Origin: Endocalyx cinctus
Taxonomy: Eukaryota > Ascomycota > Sordariomycetes > Amphisphaeriales > Apiosporaceae
Length of the DNA: 64,000 nt
Assembly (NCBI GenBank): GCA_001600455.1
Contig: BCKC01000010.1
Span: forward strand, 1,426,195 to 1,490,194
Direction: 5' to 3'
Within the stretch, counting starts at the first letter, position 1, and every line of letters starts with the position of its first letter. The translations under genes and the position numbers were made by a program. This document shows, in pieces, positions 11,558 through 23,934 of the stretch. Below the pieces are notes generated by a model that ran no database searches, had not been told where the DNA came from, and saw only the letters and a program-made list of their open reading frames with translations.

Positions 11558-12964
11558 GATTGTATACTCTTATTTTTTCCAATGGATAGAGGTAAAATAG
11601 GTTTTTAGAGAAAAAAAGGGAGGGAGGAAAAATAGGTCGGTTGGTTGGCGTCTTTTTTTTTTTTTTTTNTTTGGTCGAAAATCGAAAAAAAAAAGTCGCC
11701 GGATATTATTAAGTTACGCTCGGTCGCGTGTCAAATTAAAAAAGGAGAAAGGCAAGAAAAAAAAAGGAAATCAATATCGACTTCAATGAATATATTAGAT
11801 AAATACTCAATTACGAAATGGATCAAATTGAATTAGATGAAGAGCTCACAGAGAGAAAACAAAGTGAGGTAAGAATCGAATTGACGGAGAGATTCTAAAA
11901 TTCCCTGTAGGTAAATTATTCTTAATGTCCACGACCACCTTATCGACCCCGGACAGTTCTAAGCAGAGTAAGTTGTATTGGCTAATGGGATAGTTTAGCG
12001 GAGGTGTGCAGTGTAGCGTAGCGTAGTATAAGGATAGTGCGGTGTTGGCTGGCTTTGGTAAAAGGGAAGAAGTGGATAAAGGGTTGGATTATGTAAGGTT
12101 TTAACGTGAGAGAAAATAAATAACAAATAAATAAATTATTATATCAAATGGGATAATAAGAGATAAAGAAAGAAATTGAATACAGAAAAAAAGGAGAAGT
12201 TCATAAAAATAATACGAGTTGATATGTAACGGAGAGGAACAACAAGAAAAAAAAAAGAATATATGTGTACTCAAATGAAATAAATGTAACTCACTTTCAG
12301 TCAAAATCAATAGGCTGCTACGTTCAACTGCAAGGTCGTAGATCTTTTTTTTTTAATATCCAATGTCGTGTTGGTGATGGATATCGTATCGCTGCTACAA
12401 AAAGTCCGATAAGTCTAACTAACTGGCTGACTGGCCGATTTCAACTCTCCGAGTCTCTCAATTGTTGTATGCCGGCACCGCCACATATCCATGGATCTAA
12501 GCCATGAAATATAAGCATACTACGTAGTATATTTAGTACTAGTCGGTTTTGTTTCATGTTTCATACATTCATGGATATCTGTAGCGTATCCTCCCTGACT
12601 CCGTACTCCGTACCGTACTAGGTACAACAATATACGGTACAGAGCAGAGATCCATCAGTTACAACTTATCAGGTTAAGTGTCTATATGCATGTAAACTTA
12701 AATATTCATATAACAATACTCATGTTTTTTTTTATATATCGGCTTTCGAGCTGTTGATATATACGCAAAATGAAAAGAAGATATAAGTATATATACAAGA
12801 AATAACAAGTGCTGATAAGTTTTTTCTTCTTTCGTCTAGATAATCCCACCATCCATCTAGTAAATAGAAACAGTCTACCATATAATCCCCCCTCCTGTCT
12901 GTCATTTATTCATATTTGCCTTTCTTTTCTCTTCAACTTTATTTCTATTTCATCCCCTTCATCC
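11558..12964. other. 1.4-kb intergenic region with one ambiguous base
   Basis: This is the 5' flank of VPS74 and the 3' flank of the GH45 gene. It is AT-rich with T-runs and A-runs. A single N at 11669 sits inside a T homopolymer, so run length is unresolved there. A palindromic TACTACGTAGTA-like motif occurs near 12519-12531. No gene seen. Confidence 0.6.
11669..11669. other. Unresolved base (N) in a T-run
   Basis: One N lies in an 18-base T run, with three more T after it. This is an assembly uncertainty. It falls upstream of VPS74 and affects no coding sequence. Confidence 0.95.
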
Positions 12965-13778
12965 TCAAGCCGCCGCAGGAAACGAAGAATCGTCATCCCT
13001 CGTGCACCCGGACACGGCCGTGATCTCGGCCGGGCACTGGACCTGCTCGAACGTGACGTCCGGGTTATCCGCGTTCTCGAACCAGTCGAATCGCCAATAA
13101 CAACCTTCTCGCAAAGACTCGGGCATCGACGAAGAGTCGCACTCGTCCCGGCTCGAGATGCCCCCGTACTGCTGCCCCGGAAGAGCCTGTCCGAACTGCG
13201 AAGAGCATCCGTCGAAGAGGCCGACTCCGCCGCCCGGCATGAGGATGTCGAACTGGTTCGACCCGAGGTCGCCGCCCGTGTTCGTGCTCTGCACGATCAT
13301 CGTCTTGCCGGCTACGGGTCCGGATGTGAAGGAAAGTCTAGAAAGAAATTTCAGTTTAATTAGTTTCCTCTCTTTTTTTTTTTTTCTTTGATTTTCAAAC
13401 TAGAATAAGAAGACGGATTGGGGAAAAAAAAAAGGAAACGTACTGATAACAAGCGCAACACCAAGAACTCTCGGACCCGCCCGAAATCGCCGTGGCCGCG
13501 AACCCGTACGCGAGGGTGTCGTCGACGGCCCAGGGCGAGTAAGTCGAGCACGTGTACGCGGTACCGCCGTCGCATCCCGATGTGACGTCCGGGTCGGTCA
13601 GGGGGCTGTCGTCGGCCGAGCAGGTCAGCGCCGGCGCGCTCACCGACGCCTTTCCGCTCCACGCGCACGACGGCTTGCAGCAGTCCCAGTACCGCGTCGT
13701 CACGCCCGAACCCGAGGCCGCGAGGGCTCCGCGGGTCGCGAGGAGGAGTGCCGCGCCTGTTGCTGTCTTGACAAACAT
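12965..13778 (-). CDS. Secreted endoglucanase, glycoside hydrolase family 45
   Basis: Two exons, 13778..13444 and 13337..12965, with a 106-bp intron; 235 residues. Residues 1-20 form a signal peptide ending ALA. The mature part begins with the family hallmark [13 protein letters not shown], then [16 protein letters not shown], the SSWCCACYQ cysteine block across the exon junction, [28 protein letters not shown] and [11 protein letters not shown]. By alignment with Humicola insolens Cel45A, D32 is the catalytic base, D142 the acid and D135 the assisting Asp; all three are present. The many Cys fit the disulfide-rich double-psi barrel. It hydrolyses internal beta-1,4-glucan bonds in cellulose by inversion. 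There is no cellulose-binding module or linker; the protein ends soon after the catalytic domain. A Zn2Cys6 regulator lies 1.5 kb upstream on the same strand. Confidence 0.96.
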
Positions 13779-15304
13779 TTTCGTAAAAAAATCTGTTTCG
13801 TATTTCTTTAGGGGGTTTCGCTGCTCCTTCTTTCTTCCTTCTTATTCCCGGGTCGAGATAGACTTTGAAAGTTTTATTTGGATCACTTATAGGTGGGTAT
13901 ACGTCTAAGGTGATGGTGTCTCGGGTTATAGTTGATAGGTTTAACTAGAGAGTATAAGAGATTATATATATATATGTACAGATCTTGGAAAGCAATCTTG
14001 GGAAGTAATGAAATTAATTAATTAATCTATTAATCTTAGATCTCGATGGAATCACAATATGTATAAACAAGTTATTCACACACACATCACCTACGTAGCG
14101 CATGTATATTTCAACACGAGACCGCCATCCATTTTTCTGCGCAGGGGGTTAATTATTAAAAGTCAGGAAAGACCTAGTTGTACACCACGATAACACCACT
14201 ACAGCTCAAACTGGAAATTAATTCATCTTTTCCTCCAGCTGCGTAAGGTTGACTGATTTACTGAGTCCTAACAAAAGAAACCTCAATTTCCTTCTCTCCC
14301 CCCTCCTTTTTTCTTGTACCGCGCGAGTTTCTATCCGAAACATACCGATTAAACGAACGGAGAAGACTATACACGTGCGAAGAATGAGACAAAAAAGAAA
14401 TAGCGGACAGGGGATCCCCGGGCTTTTCTCTCCCAGTTTCTCTCCAGCGTGGGAAAAAAAAAAAAAAAAAAAAGGTAAATAAATTCAAATTCGGTACCTG
14501 CAGTGAAAAAACCACGAATCAAATCGATCCGTACCGGAAAACATTCCGTGATAGAAAAAAAAAATTCCTTACGCCATTTCTCGGTATGCATCCCCCGCTC
14601 GATATAGTCGTGTTTTATTTAAGGAGAGAAAGGTGGAGCGAAAATTCTCTTCTACGGACGGAACGGCTCTGCTAACCGTCATTCCGAAGGGTGCTGATCA
14701 ACAAACGTATGATAGAACTTTGATAAATAATACGAGTAAGCAATTTATGAATATATCGGAATTTTGTATATTTGAGTCCCGAGCTGCCGAGATCTGTCTG
14801 TTTACAATACCGTAGAAAACAGCACAAATACTGATTGAGGGAATAATCACGTCCATGAGGCTTTCCAGGTGAAAGGAGAGAGAAATAAATAAAGTTGAAA
14901 CTTCGCCATGTCGAATACTGTGTATATTTAATTTTTATTTCAGCCATGCAGTTTCAGGGTAGGCTTCACAATAAAGAGAAGTATATTTCACCTAAGCTTA
15001 AATTGCACCACGATATGTCACTCAATATCATCAGGCATTGCCACTTACAGTGGTGAGATCATCACATACCTTGGGGCATGGGTATCATTCAACTCCTCCT
15101 CAACCCTATTCTTGATGCCAATAATTATTAGGGTAATAACACATTATGTGTACAGGGATAGTAGGATATCCACATATAATACAGGGAATAATAAAAGTTT
15201 TAACAGACACCTAAACTCCGGCTGCCCGTATGAAAAAGAAGGGGGAAAAAAAAGAGGCAAAGCAGAGCATGCTTAATTTTTGCTCCGATAACGATCCCCT
15301 ACCA
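13779..15304. other. 1.5-kb spacer, promoter side of the GH45 gene
   Basis: An alternating AT tract at about 13962-13975 lies roughly 190 bp upstream of the endoglucanase start and could serve as a TATA region. I did not see a clear GGCTAA-type Xyr1/XlnR site by eye. The rest is AT-rich with A-runs (14454-14473). No gene seen. Confidence 0.5.
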
Positions 15305-17697
15305 TTACACAGTGCCCAAAAACCCCCCGTTGGACATGAAGCGTACCTGCTGCTCTCTGAGGCTCGCCCAGTGCTGCAGCTCCTCGTTCTCGTCCTGGGC
15401 CGTCACGTCGGTCGTTATGCTGCCGACCCCGTTCTTCTCCAGCTTTATGAGGATCTCGATGAAGCGGTGGATATACTCCTCGGCCTTGACGGCCATGGGC
15501 CCTTTACGCTCGGGCGCGTCGTTCATGAGGGTACTCGCAATCTGGCGGATCTTGCTGATTAGCGAGCTGCCGTTGGGTTCCATGTTGTGCTGGCTGATGG
15601 ACGTCAGGACCGTGAGGAGGCTCTGGACCACGAGTTCTCGCTCGTTCGCTATCATCGCGTCGCGCTGGTCGTTCTCTGCTTTGACGTCGTCCGTCTCGTT
15701 CACTTCAAAATTAGATTGCGCGCGATGAGCGTCGCGCAGATTAAGGTATCTTTCCACGAAGTATGATCTCGTCGCGAGATGAGACGCGTAAATATTAGCT
15801 TTCTGGATCTCAAACTGTAGCTGTCTGCGACGGAGAGGTTCCTCGGCTAACGCATGCCGTACGTCGTTTGGAGGCTGTGGATTCGGAAACGAGGGTGGGC
15901 AATACTGTAGGCCAGAATCATCGTAGCTCGTGTCGCCCGGGCCTTGGTCCGTCTTTATGGTTATCTCAGGAGGCATATCGTCGGTTGAAGATTTCGCGGC
16001 GGCCAGCCCGTTACTTAGAATATTCCTTTGAGCATTCCAATCGAAGACGTTGATCCCGTAAGCCATGTCGACTCCAACTAGCTCATTCATAGTCAAGTAA
16101 ACGCGGATATTTCGATTGAATCCTGCTACAAGAGATAGAGTTCCTTCAGGCTGAGGGAGTACCTGATCCGCGAAAATGTATTGGTCATCAATTTCAAGGG
16201 GTAGATCAGGGTACGGTTCTTGACTTGTAGGGGGCGCTAAAGGGAGCTCGTTCACCGACGCTCTAAGCTGGGACATTGACCTAAATAAGTGTAAGTAATA
16301 TGTATTATGTAGTCGAAGGGCGCAATAGCAGTGTTAACAACTCACCGGATACCGACCAGCATTACCCAAAAGATACGCTTGCCAATCTGGTCTCGAATAT
16401 GATTAACGGGCTTATGAGGTTGATTGTCTGATTCCAGTCCTGATTGACTGTGGGCTCCGAGTTCTCGACAAAATGCCAGGGTTTCGGACATGAACCGTCT
16501 ACATTGCGGTCCTTGTAAGGTATAAGCTGCCGCCAGACCAAGGAAGTAACTGGTAGCAGCGTCATCAATATCCATATCCTCTTTAGTTATAAACTGCGAG
16601 CCTCGCGCTTCTAGAGCGATATAGCGACAATGATGAATCATATGTAATGCTGAAGAAAATAGTCCAGAGCTATGCTGAGATCTAAGATACGACCTGGCGC
16701 TTCGAGGAAAAGAAGCGACTAATACACCTATCATGCTGGCCACTAAAGCCAAGAAACCGTTGCTTTTCTGATCCATGCGAAGTGCTAGAGCCTGTCGGAA
16801 ACTGGGCTCGTGCGGGAACGGCATCAAGGGGTGGAGGTACGTGAAGAAATCGTCCACGAGAAGTTGTAGTATCGGCCAAGGCGCAATAGACTCGGCTCCG
16901 AGAGGCGTGGCACCATTCTGATTCGGAATAGTCGCTAAAGGTTTGACGATGACCTGGGATACCTGAGGATTAATATTGTTGTCTTCGTGGATCCGTTTAG
17001 CTGCTCTAGCCGCTTCAGCATGCTTGTTGGGAGGGCCACGCCTCTTCATCTCCCTGTTAAAAGTACATTGAACTTTCAAATCAGCGCAAGGCCTACAAGG
17101 AGGGCCGGCTTCATCACACTAAATAAACCTGTCAGAATCGAGACACGAAACGCGAGTCTTTTGAATCATATGCCAATAGAGATAACATACTTTGACTTTA
17201 CGTTGACTGCACATGTCACAGGCGCGTCTTAACCGCGTCACCTTAGGACCCTGTATTATCGGTGTAGAAGGAAGCTGTGATTGTGCGATAGTAGACGTTG
17301 GAGAAAACTGTGCATCTCCCATATGAACGGCGGCAGCAGACTGTGCATATAGCTGAGCTATATCACTGGGGGATGATATACTAGCATTGACATTGTCGTC
17401 GGGATTTGAAGAGGCAGAAGCTGCCTGTAAGACTTGAAGGCCATGATGCGCAACTTCAGTAGCGGTGATAGATGATGATGTTAACCCATCATATGAATGC
17501 GAATGAGTAGTAGGGGACAATGTATGTGATGATTGAGGTTGATTATCAGATTGAATATGTGATTGAGATTGAGGTTCAGGTAGAGGTTGGGGTTCTGATT
17601 GGGATTGGGATTGAGATTGAGATTGAGAATTATTGTCAATGGATGGGACCGAGGGTATTGCCCCATCGGTTCCAGGGGGTTCTGGATATGAAGCCAT
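15305..17697 (-). CDS. Zn(II)2Cys6 transcription factor with fungal-specific TF domain
   Basis: Three exons, 17697..17191, 17118..16346 and 16280..15305, introns of 72 and 65 bp; 751 residues. The N-terminus (about 1-150) is Ser/Gln-rich with an SQSQ run. The zinc cluster is complete, with Cys at 160, 163, 170, 177, 180 and 187 (CX2CX6CX6CX2CX6C), starting RRACDMCSQRKVK. A basic linker KRRGPPNKHAEAARAAKR follows, then the fungal-specific domain with YLHPLMPFPHEPSF near 235-250 and the RIFWVMLVGIRS block, ending in a Gln/Glu-rich tail. It should bind CGG-type DNA and regulate transcription in the nucleus. The first intron falls exactly between K169 and the third Cys; retaining it truncates the protein inside the cluster. 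From memory the DNA-binding and linker region resembles the cellulase activators ACE3/CLR-4; I could not verify this, so no symbol is given. Confidence 0.92.
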
Positions 17698-20600
17698 CCT
17701 ATTAGTCGATAAATAATCAATTTGTTGATAAGAATAGAATGACGGCGACTTGTCGGGGGATATCCGGGGAATCTTCGTGAGATCTCTGGAGGAGTGAAAG
17801 ATCTAACAGTTTTCTAACTTTGGCAGTGCTAGGTAGATTTAGGTGGGGATTGTTTATAGAAGGTGGTATAACCTGGCAATAAATGTATTCTTATGTAATA
17901 AACTTGAAATTGTCAGTAACATACCGCGCACTGTATTACTCGCTCCTGAATTATATAGCCTAGTACAAAGAGACACATACTTACACCTAGTAGGTATCAA
18001 CTTTTATTATTTAATGATATTTTCTGATGATAATGTAGTTAACGAGAGGAACGTAATTATCTATTCCAATATATACAAGTCCTGATAAGACACTTCTCAA
18101 GAAGAGAATTATTGTCTCGGTTAAAAGGGCTAGAAGGGTACAACAAACAGACAACTTGTCAGCCAAGTGCCAACAAAAAAAAATATCATATTTTCCATCT
18201 TTTCATCAAGCTTTCGTCCATGTTAGAATATTGATAGAATTCTTACGCAGTGATAGACTCCCGTGTCTCCTGAGCCATTTAGATACAGGTCAGACGAATA
18301 TGGACTTCCCTTTGGACTTCTGAGTAGTGAATCTGAAATTCACTCGTAGGGTAGGATAAGGACATCGTACCCGTAAGAGCACGAACGTTGTGTTGACAAA
18401 AGTATCATAGTGATGTGAACCTCGACGCCTACTTAATATAAGCCTAGTTGAATATCTTGAATATGAAAAAGTGATTCCTTACCCAATTGACAATTAAATG
18501 GTAAATGGGAGAAGAACTGATTTTGTCCACTTAATTAAAAATTATACATACTGTGTATGCAGTGTAACGCAATGGCTCAGCACACAGCCAGACCCTGGAA
18601 ATAGCGGACGCTATGATAATGACTACTAAATAAAGGTACAGTGGGGATATCATCGGAGCTTCAACGCCGAGAAAAGCTGTCACCGGAAATTTTGTTGTTT
18701 ATACTACTGTGCCTCAAGTAAGGTAGCATTGTATCGTAAACTATACCGTCGCTTACATAAAATCTAATAATAACCACTTAAAAACCAAGAAAGACCCTGA
18801 GGTGTTTGCCGTAGGCCAAGTACGGCTGTGGCTATTCAAGCATCATAATATTCCCCTAGTATTTCTGCGAAGCTTTGGCGAACGTCTTTAGCCAAGAGGC
18901 ATCGAAAGGTTCTTCCCGTCTGGGCGGCAGAGAATGCAGGTATATCCAGCCGGTAAAGGCTGAAAGTCATACGTATGTTTAGGGATGCATTTGGCCAAGG
19001 CCGTAATGTAGGTATTTACCGATTGGGTGAGTGGCACGGCAATGTAACATGACTTGGTATCTGGATATTTTCGTTGAGGTTTTGGGATTTCAATTCTATA
19101 CTTGAGAATACTACTCAAAGTAATATACGAAACGTAAAAGGAATATCGATGGCCAAAAGCGACGGAGCTGTTTTTGCTTCGGTAGGACCATTTGAAGAGC
19201 AACATTGAGTCTAACTTAAAATACATTATGTAAATATTTCATCGCCAAGCACCGCGGGTTCAAATTGAACAAGATAGTGACGCGTACCTGTGCAAATAGC
19301 TCACCGTTGGGCAGGTCTATTTTCTTCATTCCAAAATAAATAGCTTTTTATTTTTTTTCTTGGTACGGGGTACTGTTGTTAAATCGAGATGGGAATATTA
19401 CCGCCAGATCCCCTTGTCTGTCATGGAAGTAAATAATATAGACATCTTAATCTACGCAGACAAGGAACGATTGAAATCCTTCGAAGTTCTTGAATGTATG
19501 TATTAAATCAATAGGAGCTTACAGTACTCCCTTGAATAAGCCCTAAAGTCCCCTAATGAAGAGCTCAATTGCAGGTCTTTCAGGGATCCTCCAAGACGCT
19601 AACTTAAAATAATGGATAACTTTACATAGTAGGAGACCCTTTTCTTATTCTTGGGAGCTGCTACACGTGTAGGACGCGTTACGTATGCCCTGTCGGTTAT
19701 CACGATTGGAATGCTCTCGAAATATTGAATTGTTTCTTTACAGAGCATATAAATTACTTAAGGAGTCAAAGGCGTGTTTTAAACCCTCTTTACGCGGCCT
19801 ATGAACGGGACAAAGCGACCGATATTGCCAGGTGCACAATTTGAAAAAAAGGTCAAGACAAAAGAGCCCAGAAGTACTCAGTGAGGTATCGCGAGACAAA
19901 TTACTGTAAACGCGTATATCATCTCTTCCACCAATAGCGTATGAATGGCGAGGCGAAAAATTAAAATACTGTATACGTATGTATATATATATATATATAT
20001 ATATCTCCCTTGGCACTTTTTCTACTTCCATCTTCCACTTCCATCAGCACGAAAAAAACGATTCCCCACAACATAAATTAAGCTTCAGTTCAACCCAAGC
20101 TGCCAAGCAGGAAAGTAAGCATTTATGCAGCATGCCAGGACAAAGTCCTAGAACAGGGAAGTATTTTCATCTCATCTCGTTTGGTCACAGGTTCCTTCCC
20201 ATGCAATCGTGGTAACTTGTATTCTTAACTTCCACATCGCCAACCAGATTTGCGAGCTATACGAGACATCCCTACAAGGTAGGCTGGTAGAGTGCTTAAA
20301 AGTTAGGGTTTGGAAAATACTATGTAGATCAGGGACCAAACGAAACGTGAATGTACAATACCTTAGCGTCAGGTAATCGATGATATCTCTCGCAGCGTAG
20401 ACTCTCGATAAATCAATCCACCTCCATGATATCGCAGTCGCCTGCCTCACATCACGCCAAGCCTTAAATGCGGATATACGCCTCTAGTGTGTATCGACAG
20501 CTAAAGTTGGAATGCAAGATGTGTATGTAGTATATCTGAATTAGGCGATCTCAGAACCTCCACATAATTCAATCAAGAACCAACCAGAATTTGCTGATCC

Positions 20601-21170
20601 CCCATGTGAGTTCGGGCAAACGTCCCCGGCCGGCCCGCACAAGGTAGTTTTTTACTGCAATCCAGGGTGTCCTAGGTGGCAATACAGAAAGCTGAGTGAT
20701 TGACGGTAAGGCCTTTACATGAATACAGTTTACAAAACAATAATCGGTCAGCTTTGCCGCATACATATGTAAAATTAGGACAGAAAGATTTTAGCGGTGC
20801 AGGGGTAGATCTTCATTCTAACCCCAAACCGTCAGCCCTAGTTCACCAGCTCAGCTATGTTTAGAAGAAAGCCCAACTGAATTAGGAAACCTCTGATCGT
20901 AGTGGGCCATCCCTCAGCCTCAACCCCCAGGAAAACTTCCAAGCCATAATAAGCTTTTATGAGTGTAGAATCGTGGTTTCCATGCTTATTCCAAATCCTT
21001 CGACGCATTCCCAGGCTTCTCAGACTGGATGTTACTGTTTATGGCAAACGGGGGGACAAGGAAAGATCGTGGCCATGTGGGCCAGCATGGGGATCGTGTC
21101 GATACGCCATCTTTAGCAACTGCAGGATTTAGATCTTCTTGAAATATTGATATATCAACAGAAAAATGTG

Positions 21171-21180
21171 TATATAACTC
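21171..21180 (+). promoter_or_regulatory. TATA box of the HD-domain gene
   Basis: TATATAACTC lies about 205 bp upstream of the start codon. It is followed at about 21237-21340 by a long CT-rich tract. This TATA plus pyrimidine-tract layout is typical of strongly expressed fungal genes, and it agrees with the strong codon bias of the gene. Confidence 0.55.
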
Positions 21181-21236
21181 AGTAGGATGCCGTCGAATAA
21201 TTGAGGAAAAAAAATTCCATCATCTCATCATCATCA

Positions 21237-21340
21237 ATCAGCCTCGTCTACTTTCCTCTTTCTTCAGTCTTTTCTTTGATCTCTCTTTCTTTCCCTTTTT
21301 TCCTTCTTCCTTCTTCATTCTTCCTTTTCTATCTCTAATA
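21237..21340 (+). promoter_or_regulatory. CT-rich core promoter tract
   Basis: The tract is about 100 bp, almost only C and T on the coding strand. It ends some 45 bp before the start codon of the HD-domain gene. Such tracts mark the transcription start area of highly expressed filamentous-fungal genes; the exact start is not known. Confidence 0.55.
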
Positions 21341-21383
21341 AACATATATTCAGTCTCACGACTAAATCTATAATTTAATCAAA

Positions 21384-22228
21384 ATGAAGGCCTTCACCGT
21401 CGCTTCCCTCCTCGCCGCCACGGCCATGGCTCGCAGCGTCCCCAACTCCCAGCCCCGCTCCGATCTCCCCATGACCACCATCGCCGGTATCCCCGTCGTC
21501 GACACCCAGATCGTTCGTGACGCGCGCGCCGTCATCGAGGGCATGACCGGCTACGTGTACAAGCACCAGATGCGCTCGTGGGTGTTCGGCGCCGCCCTGA
21601 TGCAGAACAACGCGACCCTCGCCGCGACCATCGACCTCGAGCTCCACGCCCTCGGCACCATGCTCCACGATCTCGGCTGGGACATGACCCTCAACGGATC
21701 CTACACCAGCGCCGACAAGCGCTTCGAGGTCGACGGCGCCATCGCCGCCCGCAAGTTCGTCGAGTCCCACCCTGACGGCTCCGAGTGGGACGAGGTCCGC
21801 AAGCAGACCCTCTGGGACGCCATCGCCCTCCACGGTACCTCATCCATCTCCCTGTACAAGCAGCAGGACGTCTCCTTCGTCACCCAATCGATCGGTAACG
21901 ACTACGTCGGCCCCGTCTTCGGCTTGACTCAGGACCAGTACGACGTCATCACCACCGAGTTCCCCAACGATGACATCATTGCTGGTACCAACGAGACCTT
22001 CATCTGGTTCTGCGAGAACAAGCCTTCTGCTACCTACGGTTAGTTACCCCTTCATATACGTAATATATATATATATATATTCTCTTTTCATAACGGTAAT
22101 TGCTAATACATTTCCTTTTCACAGAGACCTGGGTTGCTGCTTGGGGTAACGCCTTCGTTGAGGGCTACAGTGAGGTCGGCCACCGCCAGTTCGACATCGT
22201 CCAGGCTGGTGGTACCATTGCTGCTTAA
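21384..22228 (+). CDS. Secreted HD-domain protein, cyanamide-hydratase-like
   Basis: Two exons, 21384..22038 and 22125..22228, with an 86-bp intron (AT-repeat inside); 252 residues. Residues 1-16 are a signal peptide (KAFTVASLLAATAMA). The body has the order of metal ligands of HD-domain cyanamide-hydratase relatives: KHQMRSW with H61, the LHDLG motif with H95-D96, FEVDGA near 114-119 and DAIALHG with H150. HD proteins bind metal and hydrolyse phosphate esters or, in the Ddi2/cyanamide hydratase branch, hydrate small nitriles. The substrate here is unknown, and secretion is unusual for a cyanamide hydratase. Codons are almost all C-ending or AAG, a sign of very high expression, in sharp contrast to the AT-rich flanks. 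N-glycosylation sites occur at N76, N104 and N203. Confidence 0.85.
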
Positions 22229-23934
22229 GCTTCTTCATTTCCTTATACTTCCTTATACCCCAACCCTCGATCTTTCACGGCGAATAATTAGAATTTCCTA
22301 GTTTTTCTTTTGTCAAACAGATGCTTTTCTAAAATAAGGGAAATGGCGCCAATACTTTTGGAAGGAGATTAAAAATTACTGAAGATAGAAGGGTTTTGTA
22401 CTTGAGGCTGCATTTGATACCTGGTTTTCTTACTCCGTTCGCATGGCTTGGGCTATCACTTTTTTTTTCTCTCACATTTGATGGACTGTTTATTATATCC
22501 CATCATATTTTTCGAGCTGTACATATTTCTTTCCGTTCTAGATTTATTCCTGCAGTGAATAAATTCATGAATATACTTTTTCCAAGAATATTGCTCCTTC
22601 ATGCTTTGAATCTAGTCACTTTCCCTGAAATGTCTTATATCTGGCTTCGATGAAATACTCATTACTTCAAATACGTCTATTATTTCCCCCTACTCCGTGA
22701 AAGACCTTTTTGCATATCACCGACTATTCTGCTTATTGGACTGACGAGATGTGATTGTTCTTTATACTGTACGTTCCAAACATCTCCTGAGACCTAAATT
22801 TTCCCATTATATTAGTTTTCTTCATCCTTTATTTTCAGCACAACTCGTGTTTAAAGCAACAAACATCTTCCCTTTATTTCACTATAATTATTGCTTTGAA
22901 ATGATATTTTCAGTCTCAGGGAGTGAAGGGTACTTAATACCATTGCATATTTACCCAGGGAGGTGGATATAGATAGCCCATCCCAATGTAAAGATTCTCT
23001 TGAGCATAAATATTATTTAACTGCTACGTTCACGTGAAAAAGTAGTTGACCTCTTCGTCACTATAAATTGTGAATTTGCTCTTGTCAAACACGTAGAAAG
23101 TTTTTCTCCTTTAATTCAACCTTAGGAAAAGACAGCCCCAACTACTAACTAGTATTAATATACTTGCCCACTGTTTACTTTATAATGTTATATCTAGTTC
23201 AGCAAGATGAAGCATGCTTAAATCATGATATTAGTAGGTACTTTAGTGATCCATAACCACCTAGCTACACTTGAAGATGTGCGGCTGTGCTTGGGATATT
23301 GCTAGACAAAGCTCCTTCTTTCAAGCTGAAATCAATGTTAAAATAAGTCCTTAGGTATTGTATAAGTTACCAGAAGGGTAGCTCCTTCAGGTAGCTGTGT
23401 TGAGAACCGTATTCAAAGCATCTTTCGAGCCACATAGAGAGTGTCGAGCCGCAGAAAGAATATCTAGCCTCAGAGAGAGTATCAAGCCGCAGAGAGAGTG
23501 TCGAGCCGCAGAAGACAATCAAGGATTAGTTTATCCATCAGCCCTAGCCCTAAGACAATACTGTAGCAGCTGTACTTGCCAAAATATTTCATGTTACATA
23601 TTTTCAACAGTAGTACCTAACCATCCTTCTCTACATCTCAAACACCACACACAACTTTCTTTCCCCAGAAATCTTGCTGAAGTAGGGAACATCAAGGTAT
23701 GTAAATTTTCATCATCATTTCTTATTTTCTTCATTGATATTTAATACTTATTTTGTGTTGTATCGTCTCCGGCGATATTATCTGGGCACTTCCACACACT
23801 GAATCGTATTAACCAACACCATCTCTTGGCGTATCTAGAAGCATTCTCCTACTCCGAAATTTTTTTTTGTAAGGAAATAAACTAATATTCATTATAAAAT
23901 AGATATTGAGAGGTATCTCGAAATCAATATCAAG
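22229..23934. other. 1.7-kb intergenic region
   Basis: AT-rich DNA between the HD-domain gene and the coiled-coil gene. It holds five degenerate 19-bp repeats (listed separately) but no credible gene. Confidence 0.6.
23425..23519. repeat. Five tandem copies of a 19-bp unit
   Basis: Copies start at 23425, 23444, 23463, 23482 and 23501. Consensus is TCGAGCCGCAGAGAGAGTG. Copies differ mainly by C/T and G/A transitions, as expected of old repeats that have decayed. The array lies about 415 bp upstream of the coiled-coil gene. Confidence 0.85.

Larger units (their letters stand above)
17698..21383. other. 3.7-kb gene-poor AT-rich region
   Basis: The left end is the promoter side of the Zn2Cys6 regulator, the right end that of the HD-domain gene. 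A TA-dinucleotide tract occurs at about 19978-20004. One frame on the minus strand at 18888-19226 is open but has no family match and near-background composition. I see no gene that can be supported. Confidence 0.5.

Noticed and set aside
18888..19226. 112-residue frame on the minus strand
   Set aside because: Open and with some plausible-looking peptide near its end, but no family match, no clear splice partners and composition like its flanks. An unrecognised small gene or relic cannot be excluded.
19258..19275. Possible tRNA B-box (GGGTTCAAAT)
   Set aside because: No matching A-box or cloverleaf stems could be found around it.
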